Source of the DNA: Thermococcus sp. 21S7
Lineage (GTDB): Archaea; Methanobacteriota_B; Thermococci; Thermococcales; Thermococcaceae
DNA length: 64,000 nucleotides
Assembly: GCF_012027615.1 (NCBI RefSeq)
Contig: NZ_SNUT01000002.1
Span: 124,001 to 188,000, forward strand
Direction of reading: 5' to 3'
Shown: piece by piece, positions 48,730 through 56,779 of the stretch
Numbering within the stretch: the first letter of the stretch is position 1
Layout of the letters: each line of letters opens with the position of its first letter
Translations under genes and position numbers: made by a program
Notes under the pieces: generated by a model
Databases searched by the model: none
What the model saw: only the letters and a program-made list of their open reading frames with translations
What the model was told of the DNA's origin: nothing

Positions 48730-48789
48730 GTTTTAAACAATGGCTTATAAACCTTACCTGCGAATAACAAAGGTTTAAAACGTTTGGTT
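48730..48789 (-). promoter_or_regulatory. mbx promoter: TATA with two SurR-type sites
   Basis: TTTATAAG (minus strand, 48744-48751) is the TATA. Upstream of it, at 48773-48789, the plus strand reads GTTTAAAACGTTTGGTT, which fits the extended SurR motif GTTn3AACn5GTT exactly. Between TATA and start site, GTTTTAAAC at 48730-48738 fits the core GTTn3AAC. SurR is the sulfur-responsive redox regulator of Thermococcales and is known to control mbx. Confidence 0.66.
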
Positions 48790-48799
48790 AAAACAGGGG

Positions 48800-48820
48800 C
48801 ATCAGACTTGTTCTCTGATG
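48800..48820. other. hairpin upstream of mbx
   Basis: CATCAGA and TCTGATG form a perfect seven-base stem around a seven-base loop. It lies between the end of the ACT-domain regulator gene and the mbx promoter. The rest of this 260-base gap is AT-rich with no gene that I can support. It could be a protein site or a terminator. Confidence 0.35.
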
Positions 48821-48930
48821 TTAGAAAGGGTTCCTCATGGCGCACAGCTTGAGAGGAGTCACGAAGTTTCGGGATTTGATTACATAATGTATAGAAAATT
48901 GATGAAAATTTCAATCAAAATGGAAAGCCG

Positions 48931-49431
48931 TCAGTAGATGGATATTCTCTTGACGCCCTCCAGCTTGGAGAGCTCGTTGATGAGGTCGCCGGGGATCGGC
49001 TTTTCGGTGATTATCGTGAGGGTTGCTTCGGGATAGAGTTCGGGGTCTTCGGCAACGACCTGGATGATGTTTATGTCCCTCTCCGCTATCTTCTGGGCGA
49101 TCTTGGCGAGTATTCCTATCGCCCTGGGTTCGGGCTCAATCTCTATGACGCCGTAGCCGACGTGTCTTCCAACGTATTTCATGTGAACGGTCGGTTCAAG
49201 GTTGGTGTATACCTCCTTCAGCTCGGGTATCTTGAGTATCATCCCAACGGTTTCCTTGACGACGCGCCGGTCAACGTCGAGGGCCTTCGCGATCTTGGTG
49301 TACGGAACCTCTATGTCACCGGCCTTAATCTTCATATCATCGGAAACTCTGAGGCCGTACTTGAGGAGCGTCTTGGCGATCTGCTTCCTCACGGGATACT
49401 CGTCAAAGTAATGCTCGATCTTTCCCCACAT
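48931..49431 (-). CDS. HTH-ACT domain amino-acid-responsive regulator
   Basis: About 166 residues. The N-terminal part (FDEYPVRKQIAKTLLKYGLRVSDDMKIKAGDIEVPYTKIAKALDVDRRVVKETVGMIL) has a helix-turn-helix; the C-terminal ACT domain (GYGVIEIEPEPRAIGILAKIAQKIAERDINIIQVVAEDPELYPEATLTIIT) binds small ligands. It matches the group annotated as regulators of amino acid metabolism. The ATG follows GGGTGATAGTG, with TTTTAATATT as TATA about 60 bases upstream. Confidence 0.82.
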   Translation of the reverse strand: MWGKIEHYFDEYPVRKQIAKTLLKYGLRVSDDMKIKAGDIEVPYTKIAKALDVDRRVVKETVGMILKIPELKEVYTNLEPTVHMKYVGRHVGYGVIEIEPEPRAIGILAKIAQKIAERDINIIQVVAEDPELYPEATLTIITEKPIPGDLINELSKLEGVKRISIY

Positions 49432-49556
49432 CACTATCACCCATACTAGTTCATCACTAGACTGTTTAATTCAATAATATTAAAATGTTTCCATGCCCGC
49501 ATGAGGGCAAAAGGTCTCCCCTTAAAAACTTTTGGGCGTGGATGTCTGGAACCGTT

Positions 49557-49668
49557 TCTTCCTGCACCTATTTTCGTTGCAAACACTCGCTAACCACTAC
49601 CAAGGAATTCTTGTGGTGCAGGAGGTTGGCCTCAACCACCAGCATCACAGGACTCACCGAGTCCTCAA
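49557..49668 (-). ncRNA. candidate omegaRNA/reRNA at tnpB 3' end
   Basis: On the RNA (minus) strand, two local stems lie in the tnpB tail: AGGACTC-GGT-GAGTCCT (near 49650) and GGTTG-AGGC-CAACC (near 49630). A nine-base pairing, TCCTGCACC with GGTGCAGGA (49615-49623 with 49559-49567), closes a larger loop across the stop codon. Guide RNAs of TnpB elements are processed from this position. The exact 3' end and guide are not visible. Confidence 0.38.
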
Positions 49669-50881
49669 CTGGCGGCTCACAGGCCTTCGGGCTGAACGGA
49701 AACAGCCCCAACAAGTTCAAGACCGCCACAAAATCCCTATCCAAAGAAAAACCACAAACGGGACACTCGAAAACCCTCCGACGCAGAGCGTCGTCATCGG
49801 GTTTAACCTTAAACGCACCACAGTGCGGACAAACCTGAGAAGAATAAGAGGGGTTGACGAAAACCACAGGAACACCATATTCAATAGCCTTCTCCAAAAC
49901 GAACCGCTGAAACCCGTTCATCCCAATATTATGAAGAGTATCCCTCAACCTCTTCTCGCTCTTCCTTCTCCTCTTGGTCACCTTCTGGTTGAAATTCTTG
50001 GGAACAACCTCAAGGACAATCGTAGTGTTCAACTCTTTGGCAACTTCAACCAGTCTCTTCGCCAACTTCCTCTGCAAATCAATTCTCCTACTCATCTTTC
50101 TCCGTCCGAACTTCCTTAGGAGTTCCTTTCCCCTCGTTGAAGGCAGTTTCCTATTCCAGCCGACCGAGTGAGACTCCTGAATCCCCTTCCTCACACTGGA
50201 ATAAAACCTCGTCAGTCTTCCCAATTCAGTCTGAACCTGAATCAGGAACTCTCCAGTCCCAAAGGAAACGTTATCAGCATTGTAATCAACGCTGAGAAAG
50301 TTTCCAGTCAGTTCTCTTTCATCAAACTCTTTCTCGAAGACAAAATACGCAAGAACTTTTCGTTCTTTCTCGACAATATGGAGCTTCACGCCAGCCTTGA
50401 CTTTCCATCCCTCGTTGAGATACTTGAAGAAAAGTTTGTGGGGTTTCAGAGGAAGTTTTACTCGCCCCCGTTTGGTGGTCAATCCAATCACAAGGATTTT
50501 TCTTCCGTCTTTGAGCGTGTTAAATTGGGGGAATCGTTTGTAGTCCCACAGAACATCGTCCAGCCAGAGGGAGATTTTCCTGACGACTGGTTTCTCTGTT
50601 CCCGCTCTTCCCTTCTTTTTCAGTTCAAGAAAACTTTTAGCCCTCGTTACGGCGTCTTGGCAAACCGTGTAGTAATAGTGCGTTGGAAGATCGTATTCTT
50701 CCTTGAGTTTTCCATAAAAGAGTTTTCTGAGTTTCAGGTGGCTCTTCACCCTGTTCTCGACGGCGTAATCTGTCAGGAACTCCAGAATCGCCGAGTATTC
50801 ATCATACACTTCTTTTATCGCTTCGAACTTTCTCCTCGTGAGGGGGAGACTCTCAAGGACTACTGTTCTGGTTAGTTTCAC
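49568..50881 (-). CDS. tnpB: TnpB RNA-guided nuclease (IS607 type)
   Basis: About 437 residues. The RuvC acidic triad seems intact: LSVDYNADNVSF (first Asp), TIVLEVVPKNF (Glu) and FSLDRDFVAVLNLLG (last Asp). A zinc finger CPHCGAF...FECPVCGF lies before the last Asp. N-terminal part has the TnpB helical and WED-like domains. TnpB is guided by an RNA from the element's 3' end and cuts DNA, which helps the element persist. Overlaps the recombinase by four bases. The stop codon lies in an inverted-repeat copy. Confidence 0.9.
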   Translation of the reverse strand: MKLTRTVVLESLPLTRRKFEAIKEVYDEYSAILEFLTDYAVENRVKSHLKLRKLFYGKLKEEYDLPTHYYYTVCQDAVTRAKSFLELKKKGRAGTEKPVVRKISLWLDDVLWDYKRFPQFNTLKDGRKILVIGLTTKRGRVKLPLKPHKLFFKYLNEGWKVKAGVKLHIVEKERKVLAYFVFEKEFDERELTGNFLSVDYNADNVSFGTGEFLIQVQTELGRLTRFYSSVRKGIQESHSVGWNRKLPSTRGKELLRKFGRRKMSRRIDLQRKLAKRLVEVAKELNTTIVLEVVPKNFNQKVTKRRRKSEKRLRDTLHNIGMNGFQRFVLEKAIEYGVPVVFVNPSYSSQVCPHCGAFKVKPDDDALRRRVFECPVCGFSLDRDFVAVLNLLGLFPFSPKACEPPVEDSVSPVMLVVEANLLHHKNSLVVVSECLQRK

Positions 50882-51498
50882 TCGTTTTCAACCTCCGTGA
50901 GGAGTTTTTTGAACTCTTGGACGAACTTCTTGTTCTTGTGACTTCTTAACCCGTAGAGTCTCCCCGCAAAACTGGTTATTATGGCTATTAGGTCTTCAAT
51001 GAGTTCTTCTCGGGGAGTCTTATCTTTTTTGAAGACCGATTCAATCCTCACGTTGTAGGCTGAGAAGAGTTCTTCCAAGTATTTGAAACCGAATCTTGTT
51101 AGCCTGTCGGGGTAGGTTATTAAAAGGATGTCATATTCTCCGTTCTTGGCGAGGTTGATGAGTTTTTTAAGGCCTTTCCTGTTCTCGTTCAGTCCGGAGG
51201 CAATTTCTTTCACTTCTTCAACGATTTGGTAGCCTTTGCTAACTGCGTATTGTTCGAGGGTTTTGAGCTGGGTTTCAAGGTTGTTCTTCTGGTCTCTTCC
51301 TGAGACTCTTGCGTAGAGGACTGCTCTGGTTGTCTCGTTCTTTTTGCCGAGTAGTTTTTGGACTTCTTCTTCGGGGATTCTGTAGTCTCGGCCTATTTTG
51401 ATTGCCCTGATTTTTCCTGCGTGAATCCAGCGGATTATTGTGACTTTGTTGTAGTTTAAGAGTTCTGCGACTTCTGAGGGTTTATAAAACTTGGGCAT
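50878..51498 (-). CDS. tnpA: IS607-family serine recombinase TnpA
   Basis: About 206 residues. N-terminal MerR-like HTH (FYKPSEVAELLNYNKVTIIRWIHAGKIRAIKIGRDYRIPEEEV), then the serine recombinase catalytic domain: VLYARVSGRDQKNNLETQLKTLEQYA, with the Ser in RVSG as nucleophile and Arg in the ITYPDRLTRFGFKYL helix. It moves the element with little site choice. ATG at MPKFYKPSE; a GTG three codons upstream is possible. Confidence 0.9.
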   Translation of the reverse strand: MPKFYKPSEVAELLNYNKVTIIRWIHAGKIRAIKIGRDYRIPEEEVQKLLGKKNETTRAVLYARVSGRDQKNNLETQLKTLEQYAVSKGYQIVEEVKEIASGLNENRKGLKKLINLAKNGEYDILLITYPDRLTRFGFKYLEELFSAYNVRIESVFKKDKTPREELIEDLIAIITSFAGRLYGLRSHKNKKFVQEFKKLLTEVENE

Positions 51499-51634
51499 TG
51501 ATGACACTCAAGTAAGAATATGCAACGAAAGTATTTAAAATTATCGGAAAACACTATTTGGAGAACAGCCATCACCGGGGGACGGATGTTTTGTCCATCG
51601 GCGGGTTTTTAAAACCCCCGCGGAACCCGCAAAC

Positions 51635-52894
51635 ATGATAGCGGTAAGGCTTCCCCATACACACTTTGAAGATGCCGGTGAGAATATCAGACTGGTCTGG
51701 CGCGAGACGCTCTGCGCCGATTTTGAGAAGGAGGAACTCGCGAGAGCTATTAAACGGAAATACCGCGTGAAACCAGTCATAACCGCGAGGGACGGTGCCC
51801 TCCTGGTGGAGGCCGACTACCCCGACGTTGAGAAGTACATAGCCCTCTACATCCAGAACAACCTCGGCGCCCTGCTGAGAAACCGCTATACCGGAAGGAA
51901 GGTCATCTACATCCATGAGGGACTCGATGTTCCGCTCCTCGGCTACAACGCCTTCGGCCTGATAGACAGGGGGACCAACCTCATACAGGTCAGGGGCGTG
52001 AGCGGCTGCAACCTCAGTTGCGTGTTCTGCTCCGTGGACGAGGGACCGTATTCGAGGACGAGGAAGCTCGACTACGTCGTTGACGTTGACTACCTCGTGA
52101 AATGGTTCGACGACGTTGCGAGGATAAAGGGAAGGGGACTTGAGGCGCACCTCGACGGGCAGGGCGAGCCGCTCATCTACCCTTTCCGCGTCGAGCTCGT
52201 CCAGGCTTTACGGGAGCACCCGAACGTGTCCGTCATCTCGATGCAGAGCAACGGAACGCTCCTGAACGACAAACTTGTTGAGGAGCTTGCCGAGGCCGGC
52301 CTCGACAGGGTGAACCTCTCCATCCACTCCCTCGACCCGGACAAGGCGAGGATGCTCATGGGGATGAAGAGCTACGACCTTGAGCACGTCCTAGACATGG
52401 CGGAGGCTCTGGTCAACGCGGGAATAGACGTTCTCCTCGCCCCCGTCATAATCTTTGGAATAAACGACGATGAGGCCGAGGCCTTCATAGAGTTCGCGAG
52501 GAAAATCGGCGCCGGAAAGCGCTGGCCGGCCCTCGGCTTTCAGAACTACATCCCGTACAAGTTCGGCAGAAACCCGACGATAGCGAAGCTCGTCCCCTTC
52601 AAGGACTTCTACGCCTGGCTCAGAAAGCTTGAGGAGAAGACCGGCATGAGGCCGCTCGTTCTGAAGCCCAGGCACTTCGGAATGGAAAAGCGCGAATTCA
52701 TTCCCCTCTCCTTCAGGCCGGGAGAAATCGTCAAGGCCGAGATCGTTCTTCCTGGGAGGATAAAGGGCGAGATGCTGGCGAAAGCCCGGAACCGGCTCAT
52801 CGAGGTCGTAAACACGGACGCAGAGATAGGAGACCGGATAAGAATACGGATAGTCCGGACCCGGCACGGAATTTACATCGGCACTCCGGTTTAG
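51635..52894 (+). CDS. radical SAM protein with C-terminal TRAM domain
   Basis: About 419 residues. An N-terminal region of about 105 residues is followed by the radical SAM motif CNLSCVFC (CxxxCxxC), then DGQGEPLIYPF, MQSNGTLL and RVNLSIHSLDPDKARMLMG. The last 60 residues are a TRAM beta barrel (EIVKAEIVLPGRIKGEMLAKARNRLIEVVNTDAEIGDRIRIRIVRTRHGIYIGTPV), a usual sign of RNA binding. It likely modifies RNA, perhaps tRNA; substrate not known. TATA TTTTTAAAAC lies 25-30 bases before the ATG, so leaderless. The 170 bases after it hold a GC-rich hairpin (52927-52968) and nothing else clear. Confidence 0.84.
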   Translation: MIAVRLPHTHFEDAGENIRLVWRETLCADFEKEELARAIKRKYRVKPVITARDGALLVEADYPDVEKYIALYIQNNLGALLRNRYTGRKVIYIHEGLDVPLLGYNAFGLIDRGTNLIQVRGVSGCNLSCVFCSVDEGPYSRTRKLDYVVDVDYLVKWFDDVARIKGRGLEAHLDGQGEPLIYPFRVELVQALREHPNVSVISMQSNGTLLNDKLVEELAEAGLDRVNLSIHSLDPDKARMLMGMKSYDLEHVLDMAEALVNAGIDVLLAPVIIFGINDDEAEAFIEFARKIGAGKRWPALGFQNYIPYKFGRNPTIAKLVPFKDFYAWLRKLEEKTGMRPLVLKPRHFGMEKREFIPLSFRPGEIVKAEIVLPGRIKGEMLAKARNRLIEVVNTDAEIGDRIRIRIVRTRHGIYIGTPV

Positions 52895-53063
52895 CCGTTT
52901 ACCTTTTCTCGCGAACGGCATCAGCAGGTGAGCGCGTGAGGCACCCGGCCGACGACCGCAGCGTCACCACTTGAATGATGAATCCACAACTCCTTTGGAT
53001 ATCGTTCAAATCTAACTCCAAAAAGTTTAAATCCCCGAAAGTGTTACTTTACTGGGGGAGAAA

Positions 53064-53642
53064 ATGAAAAAGCTGCACCTCGTTGGTATGGTCATGGTAG
53101 TCCTGGTTCTCATATTCTACTTCGGAGACTTCACCCTGGCCAGATCAGAGACCCATGCGAGTGTCCAAACTGTGGGAGTGAGGAATACCAACGCGACTTT
53201 CAACGAGGGGTTCTGCGTGTACCCTGATTCTCCCTTTGGGGGTCTGGTCGCCTCAGAACTGAGGGCTAGGGGACACAGGGTTCTGACGCTCTCCGCCCCC
53301 GTGGAATGCGACGGCCAGTTTCTGGCGGTCTGGGTCGAGTGGGTTAACGTGAGCTACCTCCCCGTGCTCTCAAAGGGACACGTACTGGCAGTTGCCATCT
53401 ACTCAAGTGCCGGCGATCCAACCCCTTACCTCAAGTACATGAACGCCACCGACAAGAAGAAGGCACTGCTAAAGCTTGAAGGGACCAAAAAGCCCCAGTT
53501 CCAGACTCACATCATTGCCGAAGTTTCTGACGAATCCGAAGGCTTCATAGCTCTCAGGGGCTATCACGATTACCTTCTGAGGCAGGCGGCGAAGGCCATC
53601 GCCGATCAGGTGGAGGGCATCCGCAGGGGTGGGCAGCGATGA
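53064..53642 (+). CDS. secreted or membrane-anchored protein, unknown (first of pair)
   Basis: About 192 residues with an N-terminal membrane helix or signal (LHLVGMVMVVLVLIFYFGDFTLA). The outside domain has two cysteines (EGFCVYPDS and APVECDGQF), perhaps bonded. Segments such as FGGLVASELRARGHRVLTL and QAAKAIADQVEGI suggest an alpha/beta fold. TATA AGTTTAAATCC lies 35 bases upstream. ATGA overlap with the next gene. No family recognised. Confidence 0.65.
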   Translation: MKKLHLVGMVMVVLVLIFYFGDFTLARSETHASVQTVGVRNTNATFNEGFCVYPDSPFGGLVASELRARGHRVLTLSAPVECDGQFLAVWVEWVNVSYLPVLSKGHVLAVAIYSSAGDPTPYLKYMNATDKKKALLKLEGTKKPQFQTHIIAEVSDESEGFIALRGYHDYLLRQAAKAIADQVEGIRRGGQR

Positions 53643-54340
53643 GACGCCTTTACCTCCCGGTTTTCGCAGTCGTTATCCTCTGCTTCCTCTTGGTCGGCTA
53701 CACGGCCTCTTCCGTTTCCGTCGGCAATGAAGCCAGGGGAGAGTTCAACTTTCTGTTTGAGGTGAATTCATCTCCCAGGGTGGTCGTTCAGCTCCCGTAC
53801 AGCCTAACACTGTCTTCTGGGATTTACCCCGGCGAAAACACGGAAGAAGATTTCGAAAACGCTCTGAAAAAAGAAACCGCTGAGGCACTTGGCTCCAGCG
53901 GCCTTTATCCCGAGTTCAGGAGCGTCGAGCCGCTCGTCCTCCTCCCGGGCGAAAAACCCCCCGAGAGAATAGCGGAACCGCTGATAATATTCTTCGTGCC
54001 GTTCTACGGCCACGAGGAGAACATCTACTACGAATCCTGCTACGCGAGCGTTCTCGTTTACATGAGCTCCCGGGGCGACGTTGGAAGCTATCTATCTGTG
54101 GAGGAGAAATACTCGGGTGATTCGACCAAAACTGACGACCTGAAGTACTTCGCCAGCGACCTCTTTGACGCCGCGATGAAGGCGGCGGAGTCCGGTAACG
54201 GTTCCCATTCGCTGAAGGTGGTCTACTGGAACGTCCTTGAGGTGCGGCGCGGCAGACTGGCCGGCGGGGACTGCTGGGACATCCTCGCTGAAGAGATTGG
54301 AAAGGAAATCGCCGAGTGGGCACGGACACTCAATCCCTAA
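53639..54340 (+). CDS. secreted or membrane-anchored protein, unknown (second of pair)
   Basis: About 233 residues. N-terminal signal anchor (YLPVFAVVILCFLLVGYTASSV). The outside part is acidic with two cysteines (YYESCYASVLVYMSS and GGDCWDILAEEIG) and ends EWARTLNP. The ends of the two proteins (KAIADQVEG and EEIGKEIAEW) look alike, and both have a middle segment leading into a C-terminal helix, so they may be distant paralogues. Function unknown. Confidence 0.63.
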   Translation: MRRLYLPVFAVVILCFLLVGYTASSVSVGNEARGEFNFLFEVNSSPRVVVQLPYSLTLSSGIYPGENTEEDFENALKKETAEALGSSGLYPEFRSVEPLVLLPGEKPPERIAEPLIIFFVPFYGHEENIYYESCYASVLVYMSSRGDVGSYLSVEEKYSGDSTKTDDLKYFASDLFDAAMKAAESGNGSHSLKVVYWNVLEVRRGRLAGGDCWDILAEEIGKEIAEWARTLNP

Positions 54341-54362
54341 CCGCAGAAGCCAAAAGAAAAAG

Positions 54363-55496
54363 TCAGATGAACCTTGAGCTCCTGACCCCCAACTCCCCCT
54401 TTTCGTTAAGCTCCAGCAGTATTCTCACTATCCTGTCTCCTGCCCTTCCGTCGCCGAAGGGATTCGGCGCCTCTGCCATTTTCCGGTAGAACCCCTCGTC
54501 CTCCATGAGCTTCTGGAGGTATCCAATAGCCCGCTCCTTCTCCAGGCCGACGAGGATGTTGCCGCCCGCCTTTACCGTTTCTGGCCTCTCGGTGTTGTAG
54601 CGGAGGGTAAGGCAGGGCACGTTGAGGATTATGCTCTCCTCCTGTATTCCGCCGGAGTCCGTCATTATCGCGAAGGCGTTCTTCTCCAGCTTTAGGAAGT
54701 CGAGGTAGCCGAGGGGCCGGGTGATGATGAGGTTCTCTATCGAGCTTATCCTTTCCCAGAGGCCGAACTCCTTCAGCCTGTTCCTCGTGCGCGGGTGCAT
54801 GGGGTAGATGGCCTTTATCGGAAGGGCCTCAAGTATCCCAACGAGCTTTGTCAGATTCTCCCTGCTGTCCGTGTTCTCGGCCCTGTGGGCTGTTATCAGG
54901 AGGTATTCCTTTGGTTTGAGGCCGAACCTCTTGAGAACGTCGCTCTTCTTCTCCGCTATCTCTGAATTCTGGAGAACGGCGTCGACCACAGTGTTGCCGA
55001 CGACGTAAACGTTCTCGGTTATCCCCTCCCGCTCAAGGTTCGTTCTTGCCTCCTCCGTTGGGGCGAAAAGAACCTCACTCGCGTGGTCGGCCAGGATTCT
55101 GTTTATCTCCTCCGGCATCGTCCTGTCGAAGCTCCTCAACCCAGCTTCGACGTGGGCGACAGGTATTTTCAGCTTAACGCTCGCTATAGCCCCGGCCAGA
55201 ACCGTGTTGGTGTCGCCCTGCACGAGGGTCACGTCCGGCCTTTCGTCCATCAAAACCCTCTCAATCTTCATCATCGCGGTTCCAGTTTGCTCCGCCTGGG
55301 TGCCTGAGCCGACCTCCAGGTGGTGGTCTATCCCATTGAGCTCAAGCTCCTCCAAAAAGACCCTGCTCATCTCGTAGTCGTAGTGCTGTCCCGTGTGGAT
55401 GAGGAGCGGCTTGATACCCCTCTCCTCGAACGCCCTTATGACCGGTGCCAGCTTTATTATCTCTGGCCTCGTTCCGAAGACGAAGGCCGGCCTCAA
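54363..55496 (-). CDS. wecB: UDP-N-acetylglucosamine 2-epimerase (non-hydrolysing)
   Basis: About 377 residues of GT-B fold. Motifs: FGTRPEIIKLAPVIRA, HTGQHYDYEMS, VQGDTNTVLAGAIA, VAHVEAGLRSFDRTMPEEINR, ITAHRAENTD and TDSGGIQEES. It interconverts UDP-GlcNAc and UDP-ManNAc. TTG start right after GGAGGGGGGAG, overlapping the wecC stop (TTGA). With wecC it forms UDP-ManNAcA for surface glycans or protein glycosylation. Confidence 0.93.
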   Translation of the reverse strand: MRPAFVFGTRPEIIKLAPVIRAFEERGIKPLLIHTGQHYDYEMSRVFLEELELNGIDHHLEVGSGTQAEQTGTAMMKIERVLMDERPDVTLVQGDTNTVLAGAIASVKLKIPVAHVEAGLRSFDRTMPEEINRILADHASEVLFAPTEEARTNLEREGITENVYVVGNTVVDAVLQNSEIAEKKSDVLKRFGLKPKEYLLITAHRAENTDSRENLTKLVGILEALPIKAIYPMHPRTRNRLKEFGLWERISSIENLIITRPLGYLDFLKLEKNAFAIMTDSGGIQEESIILNVPCLTLRYNTERPETVKAGGNILVGLEKERAIGYLQKLMEDEGFYRKMAEAPNPFGDGRAGDRIVRILLELNEKGELGVRSSRFI

Positions 55497-56779
55497 TACT
55501 CCCCCCTCCCAACTCCCCTGAAGACGAACCCGCGGGGCGGTTTCTCCACAACGTGCCTCCCATCCACGAGGATCCTCGTTCTCATGAGCTTACCTAGCCC
55601 TTCCCAGTCGAGGGACTTGAAAGCCGTGTGGTCCGTGGCTATGACGACCGCATCGGCTCCCTCGACGGCGTCCTCCAGGCTTTCGTGGGTTCCTCTGACA
55701 AACGGATCATAAGTTCTGACCTCGGCAACGTCGTCCCGTATGGCATCGACGAACGCAAACGCCGGTGAGTTTCTCGTGTCATCGCTGTCCCCTTTGTAGG
55801 CGAGTCCGAGAACGGCGATGACGGCGTCGCTCGGGGGGATGTTCAGCTCCCTGAGGGCAGAGAAGAGCAAATCCTTAGTGAAGAGGGGCATGGAGTCGTT
55901 TACTTCCCTCGCGAGCTTTATCAGCCCAAAGTCCTCCTTGGCGGGCCAGACGAGCAGGTGGGGGTCCTTTGGAAGGCAGTGGCCGCCGACACCAATGCCT
56001 GGAACGTGAATCTTGACCCTCGGATGGGTGTTCGCCAGGTTTATCGCCTCAAAGACGTCTATCCCGTACTGGTGAGCTAAAAATGCGAACTCGTTGGCGA
56101 GGGCTATGTTGACGTCGCGGAAGGTGTTCTCCATGAGCTTGACGACCTCGCTGACGGTTGAGCTGGTTTTAAAGGTCTGTCCCCTGACGAAGGAACGGTA
56201 CAGTTTTTCGGCGAGCTCGGCGCTCTCAGGGGTTATTCCCCCGAAAATGCGGGAGTTGTAAACCAGTTCCTTGAATATCCTACCAGGCATCACCCTCTCC
56301 GGGGCGTGAACCATGTAGAAGTCCGCCCCCGCCCTGAATCCGGTGAGTTCCTCTATGAGTTCTGCCATTTTAACGGTGGTGAGCGGTGGAACGGTGCTCT
56401 CAATTATGACCAGCGAACCCTTTTTCATGGCCTTTGCGACGGTCTCGACGGCGCTCCGCAGAAACTCCAGATTCGGGGTCTTATCGTCCCTGAGGGGAGT
56501 CTGGACGCAGATTATGTAGACGTCCTTGTCCTTGATGTCGTTTGGATCGGAGGTCGCCCGGAGGGTGCCGTTTTCGATGGCCTTTTTGAGGAGGTCGTCT
56601 ATCTCGGGTTCCACTATGTGGGCCTTTCCGGAGTTTATGCTCTCGACGACGTTCCTCCTTATTTCGTACCCAGTGACACTGAAACCCGCGTTGGCGAACA
56701 TTATCGCCGTCGGGAGGCCTATGTAACCGAGACCTATCACGGCTATCTCCACGCTCTTGTCCTCAATCCTGTCCAGCAT
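55493..56779 (-). CDS. wecC: UDP-N-acetyl-D-mannosamine dehydrogenase
   Basis: About 428 residues of the UDP-sugar dehydrogenase family. NAD motif VIGLGYIGLPTAIMFANAG; VIIESTVPPLTT; YMVHAPERVMPG (this form marks the UDP-ManNAc type), the active-site Cys in GVGGHCLPKDPH; and AVLGLAYKGDSDDTRNSPA. Oxidises UDP-ManNAc to UDP-ManNAcA. ATG after GGGTGAAAAGC. Heads the operon with wecB. Confidence 0.93.
   Translation of the reverse strand: MLDRIEDKSVEIAVIGLGYIGLPTAIMFANAGFSVTGYEIRRNVVESINSGKAHIVEPEIDDLLKKAIENGTLRATSDPNDIKDKDVYIICVQTPLRDDKTPNLEFLRSAVETVAKAMKKGSLVIIESTVPPLTTVKMAELIEELTGFRAGADFYMVHAPERVMPGRIFKELVYNSRIFGGITPESAELAEKLYRSFVRGQTFKTSSTVSEVVKLMENTFRDVNIALANEFAFLAHQYGIDVFEAINLANTHPRVKIHVPGIGVGGHCLPKDPHLLVWPAKEDFGLIKLAREVNDSMPLFTKDLLFSALRELNIPPSDAVIAVLGLAYKGDSDDTRNSPAFAFVDAIRDDVAEVRTYDPFVRGTHESLEDAVEGADAVVIATDHTAFKSLDWEGLGKLMRTRILVDGRHVVEKPPRGFVFRGVGRGEY

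Larger units (their letters stand above)
49560..51535 (-). mobile_element. complete IS607-family element
   Basis: Carries a serine recombinase with MerR-type HTH followed by TnpB, overlapping by ATGA, the standard IS607 order. The AT-richer base use differs from the flanks. Near the ends, TTTCGTTGCA (49572-49581) and TGCAACGAAA (51521-51530) are exact inverted copies; the first is made of the last codons of tnpB. IS607 elements leave no target duplication, so the exact borders cannot be set; they are approximate here. It lies between the regulator gene and a radical SAM gene without breaking either. Confidence 0.8.

Noticed and set aside
48720-48914. 64-codon frame in the mbx upstream gap
   Set aside because: It runs through the TATA box and SurR sites, has no Shine-Dalgarno and no protein-like pattern.
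52971-53030. Possible C/D box RNA (AATGATGA near 52974)
   Set aside because: There is a C-box-like sequence but no CTGA within the expected distance.
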